A stretch of DNA of 64,000 nucleotides, taken from the NCBI RefSeq assembly GCF_030646115.1, contig NZ_JAUSMX010000009.1, forward strand, positions 496,001 to 560,000. Direction: 5' to 3'. Shown one piece after another: positions 26,942 to 36,542 of this stretch. The position numbers and the translations under genes are program-made. Source of the DNA: Fluviicoccus sp. (GTDB lineage Bacteria; Pseudomonadota; Gammaproteobacteria; Pseudomonadales; Moraxellaceae). Under the pieces are notes generated by a model. That model saw only the letters and a list, made by a program, of their open reading frames with translations, was not told the DNA's origin and did no database searches. Positions within the stretch are counted from its first letter, which is position 1, and each line of letters opens with the position of its first letter.

Positions 26942-27526
26942 TCAGGCCTTGAAGCCGTTCAATTGGTTCATCGCCTTGGCGACATCGCCTTTGACCAGAG
27001 TTTCAACATGGCGCAGGGCTTCCAGAATAGCTGCGTCAATCTTGTCCTGTTCGGAGGAGGGGGCTTTGCCCAGCACGAATCCGGAAACCTGTTTGGCCTC
27101 GCCGGGATGACCGATGCCGATACGCAAGCGGTGGAAGCCATTGTGATTGCCGAGGCAGGTAATCATGTCGCGCAAGCCGTTATGACCGCCGTGGCCACCG
27201 CCGGTTTTCAGGCGTATTTGTCCAGGCAGCAGATCGAGCTCGTCATGGGCGACCAGTATGGAGGTCGGGGGGATTTTGAAGAACGTGGCCATGGCGCCAA
27301 CGGCCATACCCGAACGATTCATGAAGGTGGTGGGAATCAGCAGACGGACTTCCTGCCCGGCAATGTTGCCGCGGCCGGTCAATCCATGGAATTTGGGTTC
27401 GGAAGCAAGACGGATGCCGTGGTCCGCCGCCAGTTGGCTGACAAACCAGGCACCCGCATTGTGGCGAGTTTGCTCGTATTCCGGGCCGGGATTACCCAAG
27501 CCGACAATCAGATGCAAACCCGCCAT
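26942..27526 (-). CDS. pth: peptidyl-tRNA hydrolase
   Basis: 194 residues. Releases tRNA from peptidyl-tRNA that has dropped off ribosomes. [19 protein letters not shown] carries the catalytic His, and [15 protein letters not shown] and [11 protein letters not shown] are the expected tRNA and peptide-binding motifs. It follows rplY with 8 bases between, which is the normal prs-rplY-pth order. Confidence 0.97.
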   Translation of the reverse strand: MAGLHLIVGLGNPGPEYEQTRHNAGAWFVSQLAADHGIRLASEPKFHGLTGRGNIAGQEVRLLIPTTFMNRSGMAVGAMATFFKIPPTSILVAHDELDLLPGQIRLKTGGGHGGHNGLRDMITCLGNHNGFHRLRIGIGHPGEAKQVSGFVLGKAPSSEQDKIDAAILEALRHVETLVKGDVAKAMNQLNGFKA

Positions 27527-27534
27527 GTTGCCGC

Positions 27535-28116
27535 TTAGGCCTTGTTGACGTTGGCGATTGGTTGGTCGTAGTCATGACCCAGCGCCAGCGACGGGATTTC
27601 CACGCCTTGCGGCAGCTTGATGTCAGACAGGTGCAGGGAAGTGCCGACATGCACGTCCAGCAGGTTCACTTCCAGGAATTCCGGCAGGTTGGCCGGCAGA
27701 CAGGCAATTTCCACTTCGGTAGCGATAATGGAAATGGTGCCGCCTTCCGACTTCACGCCGACACAGGCATCCTGATGGGTAAAGTGCAGGGGCACCTTCA
27801 TGGTCAGCTTCTGGTTGGCGTTGACGCGCAGGAAGTCAGCATGCAAGGGAGTGTTCTTGGCCGGGTGACGCTGCATGGCCTTGATCACGGCTTGCTGGGG
27901 CTGGCCGTCAATGATCAGCGTCAGCACGTGGGAGTAGAAAGCTTCGTTCTCAATGGCCTTGACCAGTTCGCGCAGTTCGATGCTGATGGACTGGGCGGGC
28001 AGGGAGCCACCGTAAATGACGGCGGGAATCTTCTTTTCCAGACGACGAAGGCGGCGGCTCGCACCTTTCCCTTCGTCCGTCCGGTTTGTTGCATTCAGAG
28101 TAAAGTTGAAGGACAT
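27535..28116 (-). CDS. rplY: 50S ribosomal protein L25/general stress protein Ctc
   Basis: 193 residues: the N-terminal 5S-rRNA binding L25 domain (about 1-95) followed by the Ctc-type C-terminal domain, unlike the short 94-residue E. coli protein. [18 protein letters not shown] starts the conserved domain, which contains PAVIYGG. It is separated from prs by 85 bases that include a terminator hairpin, so it probably has a promoter of its own upstream. Confidence 0.95.
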   Translation of the reverse strand: MSFNFTLNATNRTDEGKGASRRLRRLEKKIPAVIYGGSLPAQSISIELRELVKAIENEAFYSHVLTLIIDGQPQQAVIKAMQRHPAKNTPLHADFLRVNANQKLTMKVPLHFTHQDACVGVKSEGGTISIIATEVEIACLPANLPEFLEVNLLDVHVGTSLHLSDIKLPQGVEIPSLALGHDYDQPIANVNKA

Positions 28117-28164
28117 GATTGTCTCCGTTTACGCCGTATCTTGCGACCGGATACGGCTATTGGC

Positions 28165-28187
28165 AAAAGGGCGGCCTGAGGCCGCCC
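28165..28187 (-). terminator. terminator after prs
   Basis: On the minus strand, GGGCGGCC pairs perfectly with GGCCGCCC around a 3-base loop and is followed by TTTTG. It lies 15 bases after the prs stop and before rplY, so it may partly separate the two transcription units. The T run is short. Confidence 0.7.
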
Positions 28188-28201
28188 ATGAATCAGCGTG
28201 T

Positions 28202-29152
28202 TCAGAACAACTCGAACATGGCGCTGATGGATTCTTCGTTGTTGATGCGGCGCAGTGTCTCGGCCAGCAGCGAGGACATCGACATTTGGCGGATGCGGCC
28301 GCAGTCACGGGCTTCATCCGACAGGGGAATGGTGTCGGTGACAACCAGTTCGTCCAGTGCGGAGCCGGTAATGTTCTTGATGGCGGCCCCGGACAGCACC
28401 GGATGGGTACAGTAGGCCACCACGCGGCGCGCACCGTGTTCTTTCAGCGCAGCCGCCGCCTTGCACAGGGTGCCGGCGGTATCAACCATGTCATCTACGA
28501 TGACGCAGTCACGACCGGACACTTCCCCGATGATGTGCATGACTTGCGATTCGTTGGCCTTGGGCCGGCGCTTGTCAATGATGGCCAGGTCGACATCACC
28601 AAGTTGCTTGGCGATGGCGCGTGCGCGCACCACACCGCCAATATCCGGCGACACCACCATGACATTTTCGTAGTGCTGCTTCTGCAGGTCCGTCAGCAAA
28701 ACCGGTGAGCCGTAGATGTTGTCGACGGGGATATCAAAGAATCCCTGAATCTGGTCGGCATGCAGGTCTACGGTCAGAACGCGGTCAATCCCGACGCTGG
28801 TGATCATGTCCGCAATCACCTTGGCGGTGATGGGTACACGGGCAGAGCGGGGGCGGCGATCCTGACGGGCATAACCAAAGTAGGGAATGACGGCGGTAAT
28901 GCGGCCGGCGCTGGCGCGGCGCAGGGCGTCGGCCATGACAATCAGTTCCATCAGGTTGTCGTTGGTCGGCGCGCAGGTGGACTGGATGATGAAGACATCC
29001 TTGCCGCGCACGTTCTCGTTGATTTCGACTGCAATTTCACCGTCAGAAAAACGTGAAACTTCGGCGGAACCAAGCGGAATATGGAGATTACTAACGACTT
29101 TCTTGGCTAGTTGCGGGTTGGCGTTACCCGTAAAGACGACCAGATTGGGCAT
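28202..29152 (-). CDS. prs: ribose-phosphate pyrophosphokinase
   Basis: Makes PRPP from ribose-5-phosphate and ATP, the precursor of nucleotides, histidine and tryptophan. 316 residues from ATG 29152 ([19 protein letters not shown]). The signature [17 protein letters not shown], the flexible KRRP loop and the PRPP-binding [14 protein letters not shown] motif are all present. The tRNA-Gln gene is 21 bases upstream on the same strand, the standard betaproteobacterial position. Confidence 0.97.
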   Translation of the reverse strand: MPNLVVFTGNANPQLAKKVVSNLHIPLGSAEVSRFSDGEIAVEINENVRGKDVFIIQSTCAPTNDNLMELIVMADALRRASAGRITAVIPYFGYARQDRRPRSARVPITAKVIADMITSVGIDRVLTVDLHADQIQGFFDIPVDNIYGSPVLLTDLQKQHYENVMVVSPDIGGVVRARAIAKQLGDVDLAIIDKRRPKANESQVMHIIGEVSGRDCVIVDDMVDTAGTLCKAAAALKEHGARRVVAYCTHPVLSGAAIKNITGSALDELVVTDTIPLSDEARDCGRIRQMSMSSLLAETLRRINNEESISAMFELF

Positions 29153-29173
29153 GGCAGAGAACCATTGTAAAGA

Positions 29174-29248
29174 TGGCAGGGGCGGCTGGATTCGAACCAA
29201 CGCATGGCGGGATCAAAACCCGCTGCCTTACCGCTTGGCGACGCCCCT
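29174..29248 (-). tRNA. tRNA-Gln (TTG)
   Basis: A 75-base cloverleaf on the minus strand: acceptor AGGGGCG pairs with CGCCCCT, D-arm GCCAAGCGGTAAGGC, anticodon loop TTTTGAT giving TTG, T-arm GGTTCGAATCC, discriminator G and encoded CCA. It is placed between ispE and prs, as in many betaproteobacteria. Confidence 0.95.
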
Positions 29249-29271
29249 ATAGCGTTTGCGATCGTAAATCG

Positions 29272-30120
29272 CTAATTTTTGAGTGCTTCCCGCAAAATCC
29301 GGTGAACCGGGGATTCGTTGACCGCTTTTGCAACAAAACCTTTAAAAGGTGATTGCTGCAACAGCATTTCCGCATTTTCACGACTCTCACATTCCAGAAA
29401 AACACATGAACCGGTTCCGGTTAATCTGCCCTTTCCAAAATTATCAAGCCATTCAAGAGCTTCGTCAACTTCGCGATACTGCTGTCTTACGACGCTTTCA
29501 CAATCGTTTTTGCAGTACTGCGTTTGCGAGGCCGCTAATTTAATCGGGGACGTATTCCTTGTCAACGCCGGATTTGAAAAAATGTCCCGAGTGCTTATTT
29601 CGCAGGCAGGTTTCAGCACCAGATACCAGTTTTCGGCAATTTCTGCGGGAAAAATGATCTCGCCGACACCTTCGGCCCAAGCACTGCGGCCCCGGACGAA
29701 CACCGGAACATCCGCTCCCAATTGCAAACCCAGTGCCGCCAGCGCGTCTTCCGTGAGTCCGGTTTGCCACAAATGGTTCAGCGCCAGCAAGGTGGTTGCG
29801 GCATCCGAGGAGCCGCCGCCGATGCCGCCACCCATGGGCAGGCGCTTTTCAAGACGGATTTCTGCGCCCTGACCGCACTGCGTGGCGGATTGCAGCAGTC
29901 GCGCCGCCCGGTAAACCAGATTTTGTTCCGATGGGACGCCGGGCAAGGCCGGTTCAACCCGGATGTCCGGTGAGTCCACGACGGTGAAGTGCAGGGTGTC
30001 GCCGTAATCCAGCAAGGCGAACAAGGTTTGCAGGGTGTGGTAGCCGTCTGCCCGACGGCCGGTGATATGCAAAAACAGGTTGAGTTTTGCGGGCGCGGGC
30101 AGGGTCAGCAAAGCCGTCAT
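29272..30120 (-). CDS. ispE: 4-diphosphocytidyl-2-C-methyl-D-erythritol kinase
   Basis: 282 residues, GHMP kinase family, step four of the MEP isoprenoid pathway. The N-terminal LPAPAKLNLFLHITGRRADGYH contains the substrate-binding residues, and the ATP loop is PMGGGIGGGSSDAAT. The C-terminal GTGSCVFLECES motif is typical. The region from about residue 175 to 205 is AT-richer than the rest. lolB precedes it by 3 bases. Confidence 0.95.
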   Translation of the reverse strand: MTALLTLPAPAKLNLFLHITGRRADGYHTLQTLFALLDYGDTLHFTVVDSPDIRVEPALPGVPSEQNLVYRAARLLQSATQCGQGAEIRLEKRLPMGGGIGGGSSDAATTLLALNHLWQTGLTEDALAALGLQLGADVPVFVRGRSAWAEGVGEIIFPAEIAENWYLVLKPACEISTRDIFSNPALTRNTSPIKLAASQTQYCKNDCESVVRQQYREVDEALEWLDNFGKGRLTGTGSCVFLECESRENAEMLLQQSPFKGFVAKAVNESPVHRILREALKN

Positions 30121-30123
30121 GGG

Positions 30124-30750
30124 TTAATGGATGTTCCACTCACTGACCAGCACGATCAGGCGCGTATTGGGGCCGGTAATGACAAAGCGCTCGGGCAAGG
30201 AGTGAGTATCAATGGTGCGCCAGCTTTTGAAATCCGCCTGCCAGTCTTGTTCCTCAATGCTTTTCAGCAGGCCGGTGTCATCGGAAACGGTTTCAGCCCC
30301 GGAGGTGGCCGCTTTGCCCTGGAACCATTTCGGCAGCAGCGAGACCGGCGCAGTCCAGCCCAGCGATTGTTGCATCAGCTCTTCGGGGGAGGCGGCCTCT
30401 ACATGCCCGATGCGACTGTTGTCGAGCGTGACTTTTTCGGGACTACCTTCAAGAACAGTTCGCCCCTGGCCAAGTGGTCCGGACAAGGTGATGCGGTAGA
30501 GGTTGCCGTGTTGCTGCCAGACATAATAGGCGGTTGCGGCGCTTTCACGTCCGTCGGGCTGCAGCACACGGATGGACATCTTGCCGCTGGCAGTCCAGAT
30601 CAGCAAATGATCGGGTTTGACCACGAGGTCAATTGGCGTGGCGGTGGCGGCGTCCGGTAAGGGCGGGATGCTGGACGGCAGCAGGGGGCGAACGGGGTAT
30701 GACGCGCATCCTGCCAGCATCACGGGTAACAACAGGGTAAGAAATCTCAC
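30124..30750 (-). CDS. lolB: outer-membrane lipoprotein receptor LolB
   Basis: 208 residues. Receives lipoproteins from LolA and inserts them in the outer membrane. Lipobox LAGC in MRFLTLLLPVMLAGCASYPVRP, cysteine 15. The downstream WTASGKMSIRVLQPDGRESAATAYYVW block fits the LolB barrel. It overlaps the TPR gene by 4 bases and is followed closely by ispE, giving one lolB-ispE unit. Confidence 0.88.
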   Translation of the reverse strand: MRFLTLLLPVMLAGCASYPVRPLLPSSIPPLPDAATATPIDLVVKPDHLLIWTASGKMSIRVLQPDGRESAATAYYVWQQHGNLYRITLSGPLGQGRTVLEGSPEKVTLDNSRIGHVEAASPEELMQQSLGWTAPVSLLPKWFQGKAATSGAETVSDDTGLLKSIEEQDWQADFKSWRTIDTHSLPERFVITGPNTRLIVLVSEWNIH

Positions 30751-32411
30751 GGTTTTTGCTCGAATTTGGCCTTGTGTTTCAGCACCATGTCACTATCGGG
30801 TTTTTTATCCAGAAGTTGCTGCCAGACTTTGGCGGCCTCTTCATGGTTGCCCGATATCCAGAGTATTTCGGCCAGGTGCGTACCGATTTCCTCATCCTGC
30901 ATCAGGGTAAACGCTTTACGCACATATTCCAGCGCCTCGGTCACATTTCCAAGACGGTAATACAACCAACCCATGCTGTCGATGATTGCGGGATCATCGG
31001 GCTTGAGCCGGTAGGCCTGGCGCAGATACGTTTCCGCTTCACCCAAACGCTGGGTGCGGTCAGCCAGAGTATAACCCAAGGCATTCAGGTAACTGGCGTT
31101 GCCGGGGTCGCGCGCCAGCAATTCTTGCATATCTTTTTCAAAGCCGGGCAGATTTTTCATGCGGTCTGCAGTCAGCGCCCGTGAAAACAGCAACAGGTTT
31201 TCGGTGGGATGCTGGGCAATGGCGGCCGTCAGTAACTCCATGGCCTCGACATGCAGGTTTTGCTTGTTGAGCAATTCTGCTTCAACGACATAGAGGGTGG
31301 CCGCTTGATCCGGTTGCCCGCGCCGGGCGGCGGCCAGATTGCGCCGGGCTTCGTCAAGGCGCTTGTCGGACACCAGCAGGTCGGATAACTCACTCATCGC
31401 CTGAACATACTGGGGGCCGGGACCAATGGCGTTCAGCAGGCTGGCTGCCTGTTCCGGATTATTCTGCCGGCGGGCGATCAGCGCCAGATAGTAGCGCGCT
31501 TCGTCATCGTGTTCACCGGTTAGCACCAGTTTCTCCAGGCTGTACCGGGCTTCAGTGTCGTGTTTGTTGTTGAAGGCTAGCAAACCATGCATCAGCAGCA
31601 GTTCTTCATCATTGGGGTTTTTCGGCAGCATTTGCCTGATACGCGATTCGGCCTGAAAGGGATGGCCGGTTTTGATCAGCATTCGGGCGTAATGCAGGTT
31701 GACTTGCCGGCTGTCGGGGTTTTTCATGACGGCATTCGACAGCACATCCAGCGCGTCCTTTTCCTGTTTGTTCAATCCCAGCAAGCGGGCATGAAGCAAC
31801 GTGGCGGGGATGGAGTCCGGTTTCAGGGCCAAAGAGCGCCTGACATAGTCGATAGCCTCGGGAAAGCGGTTGTTTTCGCCAGCAAGCAAGGCGCGGGCAA
31901 ACAGTAAATGGCTGTTTTTGGGGTACTGACTGTCCAGTTGGTCCAGCGCGCTCAACAAAGCGGTCCGTCCTTCCGGTGAGGAGGGGTAGGCGCTGAGGAA
32001 AAGCGCTTCCAGTTCGGCCTCGGGATTCAGGGCAATCAGCCTGCCGATAGCATTCATGGCGGCGTCGGGTTGTTGCAGGCGCAAGGCATGATAAGCCGTC
32101 TGGTACCAGACAGATGCGGTTTCCGGACGCAGACGGGACAAGAGACCCGCCAGCTCCAGGCCTGCTTCACTGTTTTGCAAATAATTGGCAATCTGCAAGG
32201 CGCGCTCAATCACCTGCGGATCACCGGTCGACCGCGCTTCTTCGCGGTAAGGCGCCAGCGCATTGTCCGGCTGGTTGCGGCTTAGCGAAAACTCGGCGTG
32301 CATCAGCCGGAACAGTCCCTCATGGCTGAAGGAAGAGCCAATCGTGGCGGAATCGCCGTGGCTTGTGGTGCACAACAAGACGCTCAGGACGGTGACAACA
32401 AAACGGGACAT
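30747..32411 (-). CDS. tetratricopeptide-repeat protein, exported
   Basis: 554 residues: a signal peptide (MSRFVVTVLSVLLCTTSHGDS), then about twelve to fifteen TPR-like helix pairs. Clear units are NALGYTLADRTQRLGEAETYL and SMGWLYYRLGNVTEALEYV near the C-terminus. TPR proteins of this size upstream of lolB are conserved in betaproteobacteria but have no settled function; a role as periplasmic scaffold in envelope assembly is possible. It is divergent from hemA (176-base gap). Confidence 0.8.
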   Translation of the reverse strand: MSRFVVTVLSVLLCTTSHGDSATIGSSFSHEGLFRLMHAEFSLSRNQPDNALAPYREEARSTGDPQVIERALQIANYLQNSEAGLELAGLLSRLRPETASVWYQTAYHALRLQQPDAAMNAIGRLIALNPEAELEALFLSAYPSSPEGRTALLSALDQLDSQYPKNSHLLFARALLAGENNRFPEAIDYVRRSLALKPDSIPATLLHARLLGLNKQEKDALDVLSNAVMKNPDSRQVNLHYARMLIKTGHPFQAESRIRQMLPKNPNDEELLLMHGLLAFNNKHDTEARYSLEKLVLTGEHDDEARYYLALIARRQNNPEQAASLLNAIGPGPQYVQAMSELSDLLVSDKRLDEARRNLAAARRGQPDQAATLYVVEAELLNKQNLHVEAMELLTAAIAQHPTENLLLFSRALTADRMKNLPGFEKDMQELLARDPGNASYLNALGYTLADRTQRLGEAETYLRQAYRLKPDDPAIIDSMGWLYYRLGNVTEALEYVRKAFTLMQDEEIGTHLAEILWISGNHEEAAKVWQQLLDKKPDSDMVLKHKAKFEQKP

Positions 32412-32587
32412 AAATAAACCGGATGGTAGTCCAGGGAATCACGCCGGAAATGGCGAATTTCAGGTATACAAGTGTCTCAGGAGCAGCTCTTCAAGTCGAG
32501 TAACATTGCGTTGCGGAATACCCGATTTGAAAAGCAGGCGTCTATCCCGCAAAATACCCGCTCTGTGTTCGGGGATATCCTCATTTT

Positions 32588-33859
32588 ATGGGCCTGGTTG
32601 CGCTCGGCATCAATCACAAAACGGCTTCGGTGGATACGCGGGAAAAAGTTGCCTTCCTGCCCGAAACCCTGCCACAGTCCTTGAAGGAAGCCTGTGTCGC
32701 TACAGGCATGCCCGAACTCGCCATTCTTTCTACCTGTAACCGCACCGAGTTCTATGGTTACACCGATGATCCCCGGCAATTGCTGCGCTGGTTGAAGGAG
32801 GTTCGTCAACTGAATGCGGAAGAGCTGACCCAAAGCATTTACCAGTTCTCTGAAGCAGATGCCGTGCGCCACCTGATGCGGGTGGCGTCCGGTCTGGACT
32901 CCATGGTGCTGGGGGAGCCGCAGATTTTCGGTCAGGTGAAGGCAGCTTACCAACACGCCCAGCAGGCCGGCACCGTCGGTCAAGGGCTGGATCGGTTGTT
33001 CCAGCAGGTTTTTGCCGCTGTAAAACGGGTGCGAACCGAAACCGCCATCGGCGCCAATCCGGTTTCGGTGGGTTTTGCTGCCGTGCAGCTGGCGCGGCAG
33101 ATCTTTACCGACCTGAAGAAATCCCGGGCCTTGCTGGTGGGGGCGGGGGAAATGATCGAACTGGTCGGCAAACATTTGCGTGAGCAAGGAGTAGCTGAAA
33201 TTGTGATCGCTAACCGCACACTGGCCCGTGCGGAAGCCTTGGCCAAGGAACTGGGCGGAGCAAGGGCTGTGCTGCTGTCCGATTTGCACGAGGTATTGCC
33301 GCAAGCGGACATCCTCATCAGTTGCACCGGCAGTTCCTTGCCCATCATTGGCAAGGGCATGGTGGAAAGCGCACTGCGCAAGCGCCGTTACCAGCCGATG
33401 TTCATGGTGGATATCGCCGTACCGCGCGATATTGAACCCGAAGTGGACGAGCTGAACGATGTTTACCTCTATACGGTGGATGATCTTGAAGAGGTGATTT
33501 CGGAGAACCGCCGCGCACGGCAGGATGCAGCGGCCGATGCTGAGAACCTGATCATTGCCTGCACCGCCCGTTTTGAGGCCGACCAGCGGGTTCAAGCCGC
33601 CAGCGGTTTGGTGACAACCTATCGCCGTCAGGTTGAAGAGTTGCGCAAGCAGGAAGTCGAAAAGGCCGCCTTGTGGCTGTCACAGGGCATGAGTCCAGAA
33701 GATGTTCTGGAACGGGTGACCCGTAATCTGGCCAATAAAATGATGCATGCGCCGACGATCAGCCTGAAACAGGCCGCCGCCGAGCGTGACGCCGACAAGC
33801 TGGCCTGGGCTGCGCGCTTGCTGGGCGTCGAAGACCACAACTCCGGGGAGAATGAATGA
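32588..33859 (+). CDS. hemA: glutamyl-tRNA reductase
   Basis: 423 residues. Reduces glutamyl-tRNA to glutamate-1-semialdehyde, the step before HemL. The catalytic Cys50 is in [12 protein letters not shown], the NADPH site in [17 protein letters not shown], and a C-terminal dimerisation helix region is present. It overlaps prfA by 4 bases. The ATG comes after a 176-base gap shared with the TPR gene; no specific operator is evident. Confidence 0.97.
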   Translation: MGLVALGINHKTASVDTREKVAFLPETLPQSLKEACVATGMPELAILSTCNRTEFYGYTDDPRQLLRWLKEVRQLNAEELTQSIYQFSEADAVRHLMRVASGLDSMVLGEPQIFGQVKAAYQHAQQAGTVGQGLDRLFQQVFAAVKRVRTETAIGANPVSVGFAAVQLARQIFTDLKKSRALLVGAGEMIELVGKHLREQGVAEIVIANRTLARAEALAKELGGARAVLLSDLHEVLPQADILISCTGSSLPIIGKGMVESALRKRRYQPMFMVDIAVPRDIEPEVDELNDVYLYTVDDLEEVISENRRARQDAAADAENLIIACTARFEADQRVQAASGLVTTYRRQVEELRKQEVEKAALWLSQGMSPEDVLERVTRNLANKMMHAPTISLKQAAAERDADKLAWAARLLGVEDHNSGENE

Positions 33860-34947
33860 AGCCGTCCTTGCGCGCCCGTCTTGAACAATTGACTGAACGC
33901 CTGGAAGAAGTCACCGCGCTGCTGGCGGAAGGCTCGGTCATCAGCGACAACGACCGTTTCCGCAAACTGTCCCGCGAGCACGCTGAACTGGAAGAAGTGG
34001 TTCAGGTGTGGAAGGCCTATCGCCAAAGCGAGGAAGACCTGGACACGGCGGAATCCCTGCGCAACGACCCCGAATTTAAGGACATTGCCGAAGACGAAAT
34101 CACCGATGCCAAACAACGGTTGGTGTCGCTTGACGAACAGCTGGGCGTGTTGATGATTCCCAAGGACCCCAACGATACCCTGCCGGTATTCCTGGAAGTC
34201 CGCGCCGGCACCGGCGGTGATGAGGCTGCTATTTTTGCCGGTGATTTGTTCCGTATGTACAGCCGCTATGCCGAGCGTCAGGGCTGGCAGGTGGAAATCA
34301 TTTCCTGCAGCGACGGCGAGCATGGCGGTTACAAGGAAGTAATCAGCCGTGTCATGGGTGACGGCGTATACGGACGCATGAAATTCGAATCCGGTGTGCA
34401 CCGCGTGCAGCGTGTACCCGCCACCGAAGCACAGGGGCGGGTGCATACCTCCGCCTGCACGGTGGCAATCATGCCGGAGCGCGAAGACATCGGTTCCGTG
34501 GAGATCAATCCTGCCGACCTACGTGTGGATACATACCGATCCAGCGGCGCAGGCGGTCAGCATGTCAACAAGACTGACTCCGCCATTCGCCTGACGCATA
34601 TTCCCACCGGTATTGTCGTGGCCTGCCAGGAAGAGCGTTCGCAACACAAAAACCGCGCCAAGGCCATGGCCTTGCTGGCGGCCAAGATCGAGGACATGCA
34701 GCGCAGCGCCCAGCATGCCGCTACGGCCGACATGCGTCGCGACCTCGTGGGTTCCGGCGATCGCTCCGAACGCATCCGCACCTACAATTTTCCGCAAGGC
34801 CGCCTTACCGACCACCGCATCAACCTGACCTTGTACAAGCTGGATGCCGTTATGGACGGCGACCTTGATGAAATCCTGGCCTCACTGGCCCGCGAGTACC
34901 AGGCCGACCAGCTGGCGGCGCTGGGCAGCGAAGATTCCCTGGCCTGA
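33856..34947 (+). CDS. prfA: peptide chain release factor 1
   Basis: 363 residues. Recognises UAA and UAG. The tripeptide recognition motif PAT is in [16 protein letters not shown], and the GGQ loop in [15 protein letters not shown]. PrmC, which methylates the GGQ glutamine, follows with a 1-base overlap (TGATG). Full domain layout is intact. Confidence 0.97.
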   Translation: MKPSLRARLEQLTERLEEVTALLAEGSVISDNDRFRKLSREHAELEEVVQVWKAYRQSEEDLDTAESLRNDPEFKDIAEDEITDAKQRLVSLDEQLGVLMIPKDPNDTLPVFLEVRAGTGGDEAAIFAGDLFRMYSRYAERQGWQVEIISCSDGEHGGYKEVISRVMGDGVYGRMKFESGVHRVQRVPATEAQGRVHTSACTVAIMPEREDIGSVEINPADLRVDTYRSSGAGGQHVNKTDSAIRLTHIPTGIVVACQEERSQHKNRAKAMALLAAKIEDMQRSAQHAATADMRRDLVGSGDRSERIRTYNFPQGRLTDHRINLTLYKLDAVMDGDLDEILASLAREYQADQLAALGSEDSLA

Positions 34948-35759
34948 TGACAATCGTCCGTGAGTTGAAAGCCGATCCGGCGTGGCAGGAACCTCTGGAT
35001 CGTGATGCGCTTTACCAACTGTTGTCTCAAGTGACGGGCAAGAGCATCACCATGCTCAAGGCCTTCCCCGAAACCGGTTTGTCCCCGGCGCAGACGGCAG
35101 TGTTCGACACGTTGTCACGGCGTTACCGCGAAGGAGAGCCGCTGGCCTATATCCTGGGCGAGCAGGGCTTCTGGAGCATGATGCTGAAAGTGACGCCCGA
35201 TGTGCTGATTCCGCGCCCCGATACCGAATGCCTGGTGGAAGCGGTGCTGGAATTGGGCAAGGACCGCATCTGGCGGGTGGCTGACTTGGGCACCGGCAGC
35301 GGCGCGATAGCCCTCAGCCTGGCGCAGGAACATCCTCAATGGTCATTCATCGCGACTGATGCCAGTGCGGCCGCACTGGCCGTGGCCCGCGCCAATGCCG
35401 AAACCTATCAATTTTCCAATATCGAGTTCAGACTGGGTAGCTGGTTTGAACCGCTGGACTGCCGCTTTCACTGCATTGTCAGCAATCCTCCCTATATTGC
35501 GGACGACGATAGCCACATGAGCGACCTGGGCCAAGAACCGCGCAGTGCGTTGGTGGCTGCGGATCAGGGACTGGCGGATATCGACTGGCTGACCGCGCAT
35601 GCGGCGCAGTATTTGCATCCGCAAGGCTGGTTGTTGATTGAGCATGGCTGGCAACAGGGCGAGGCCGTGCGTGAACTGTTCCGACGGTCAGGTTTCCTCG
35701 ATGTCACGACCGGCTATGATTACGGCGGCAACCCACGCTACACCCGTGGCCACCTCTGA
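34947..35759 (+). CDS. prmC: release factor glutamine methyltransferase
   Basis: 270 residues. SAM-dependent methylation of the GGQ glutamine of RF1 and RF2. The N-terminal helical domain contains LAYILGEQGFWSM, the SAM motif is VADLGTGSGAIALSLA and the catalytic motif is IVSNPPYIA. The stop and start overlap with prfA supports coupling. Confidence 0.95.
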   Translation: MTIVRELKADPAWQEPLDRDALYQLLSQVTGKSITMLKAFPETGLSPAQTAVFDTLSRRYREGEPLAYILGEQGFWSMMLKVTPDVLIPRPDTECLVEAVLELGKDRIWRVADLGTGSGAIALSLAQEHPQWSFIATDASAAALAVARANAETYQFSNIEFRLGSWFEPLDCRFHCIVSNPPYIADDDSHMSDLGQEPRSALVAADQGLADIDWLTAHAAQYLHPQGWLLIEHGWQQGEAVRELFRRSGFLDVTTGYDYGGNPRYTRGHL

Positions 35760-35780
35760 TGCTCACCCGGAACCCTTGCC

Positions 35781-36542
35781 ATGCTGACTGATGCCGAACT
35801 GATGCGCTACAACCGACAGATCCTGATGCCGCAATGGGATATTGCTGCGCAGGAGAAAATTCGTGCATCAAAAGTCCTGATTGTGGGCATGGGCGGCCTG
35901 GGTTGCCCGGTATCGTTGTATTTGGCCAGCGCCGGGGTCGGCGAGTTGTGGCTGGCCGATTTCGATACGGTGGAAGAGAGCAACCTGCAACGGCAGGTGC
36001 TGTACCGGGAGGAAGATATCGGTCAGCCCAAGGCCGAGGCGGCGGCCCGGCAACTGGCCAAGGTCAATCCCTATGTGGTGCTGAAGCCGCTGGTGAAGGC
36101 GCTGGATGTGGATACCCTGCCGGACGTGGTGGCACAGGTCGATCTGGTGCTGGACTGCTCCGACAACTTTTCCACCCGCGACGCCGTCAACCGGGCTTGC
36201 GTTATGGCGGGCAAGCCGTTAGTGTCCGCCGCGGCCATCGGCCTGAGTGGACAGTTGTCTGTATTTCAGGGGCGTGATGACCGTCCCTGTTACCGTTGCC
36301 TGTATCCCGAAGGGGATGCCGGGGCGGCGACCTGCAGTGAGTCCGGGGTCTTGGCCACCGTGGTGGGGGTCATGGGAATCTTGCAAGCGCATGAGGCGTT
36401 GAAATGTTTGAGCGGAGTCGGTGTACCGTTGTTCGGCAAGTTGGTGGTTTGGGAAGGCGAGTCGTCGATGTGGCGAACGCTGGCGTTTCGCAGGGATCCC
36501 GCCTGCTCCGTTTGCGGAAATCCGGAGGTAAGCAAGTCATGA
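35781..36542 (+). CDS. moeB: MoeB/ThiF/HesA family adenylyltransferase
   Basis: 253 residues. Activates the C-terminal Gly-Gly of a small sulfur carrier (MoaD or ThiS) by adenylation. The nucleotide motif VLIVGMGGLGCPVSLYLASAG is followed by DFDTVEESNLQRQVLY, the CYRC...CSVCG zinc cysteines, and the catalytic cysteine region GAATCSESGVLATVVG. MoeB and ThiF cannot be separated on sequence alone, and no MoaD, MoaE or ThiS gene is near. It overlaps the UbiB-family gene by 4 bases. Confidence 0.85.
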   Translation: MLTDAELMRYNRQILMPQWDIAAQEKIRASKVLIVGMGGLGCPVSLYLASAGVGELWLADFDTVEESNLQRQVLYREEDIGQPKAEAAARQLAKVNPYVVLKPLVKALDVDTLPDVVAQVDLVLDCSDNFSTRDAVNRACVMAGKPLVSAAAIGLSGQLSVFQGRDDRPCYRCLYPEGDAGAATCSESGVLATVVGVMGILQAHEALKCLSGVGVPLFGKLVVWEGESSMWRTLAFRRDPACSVCGNPEVSKS

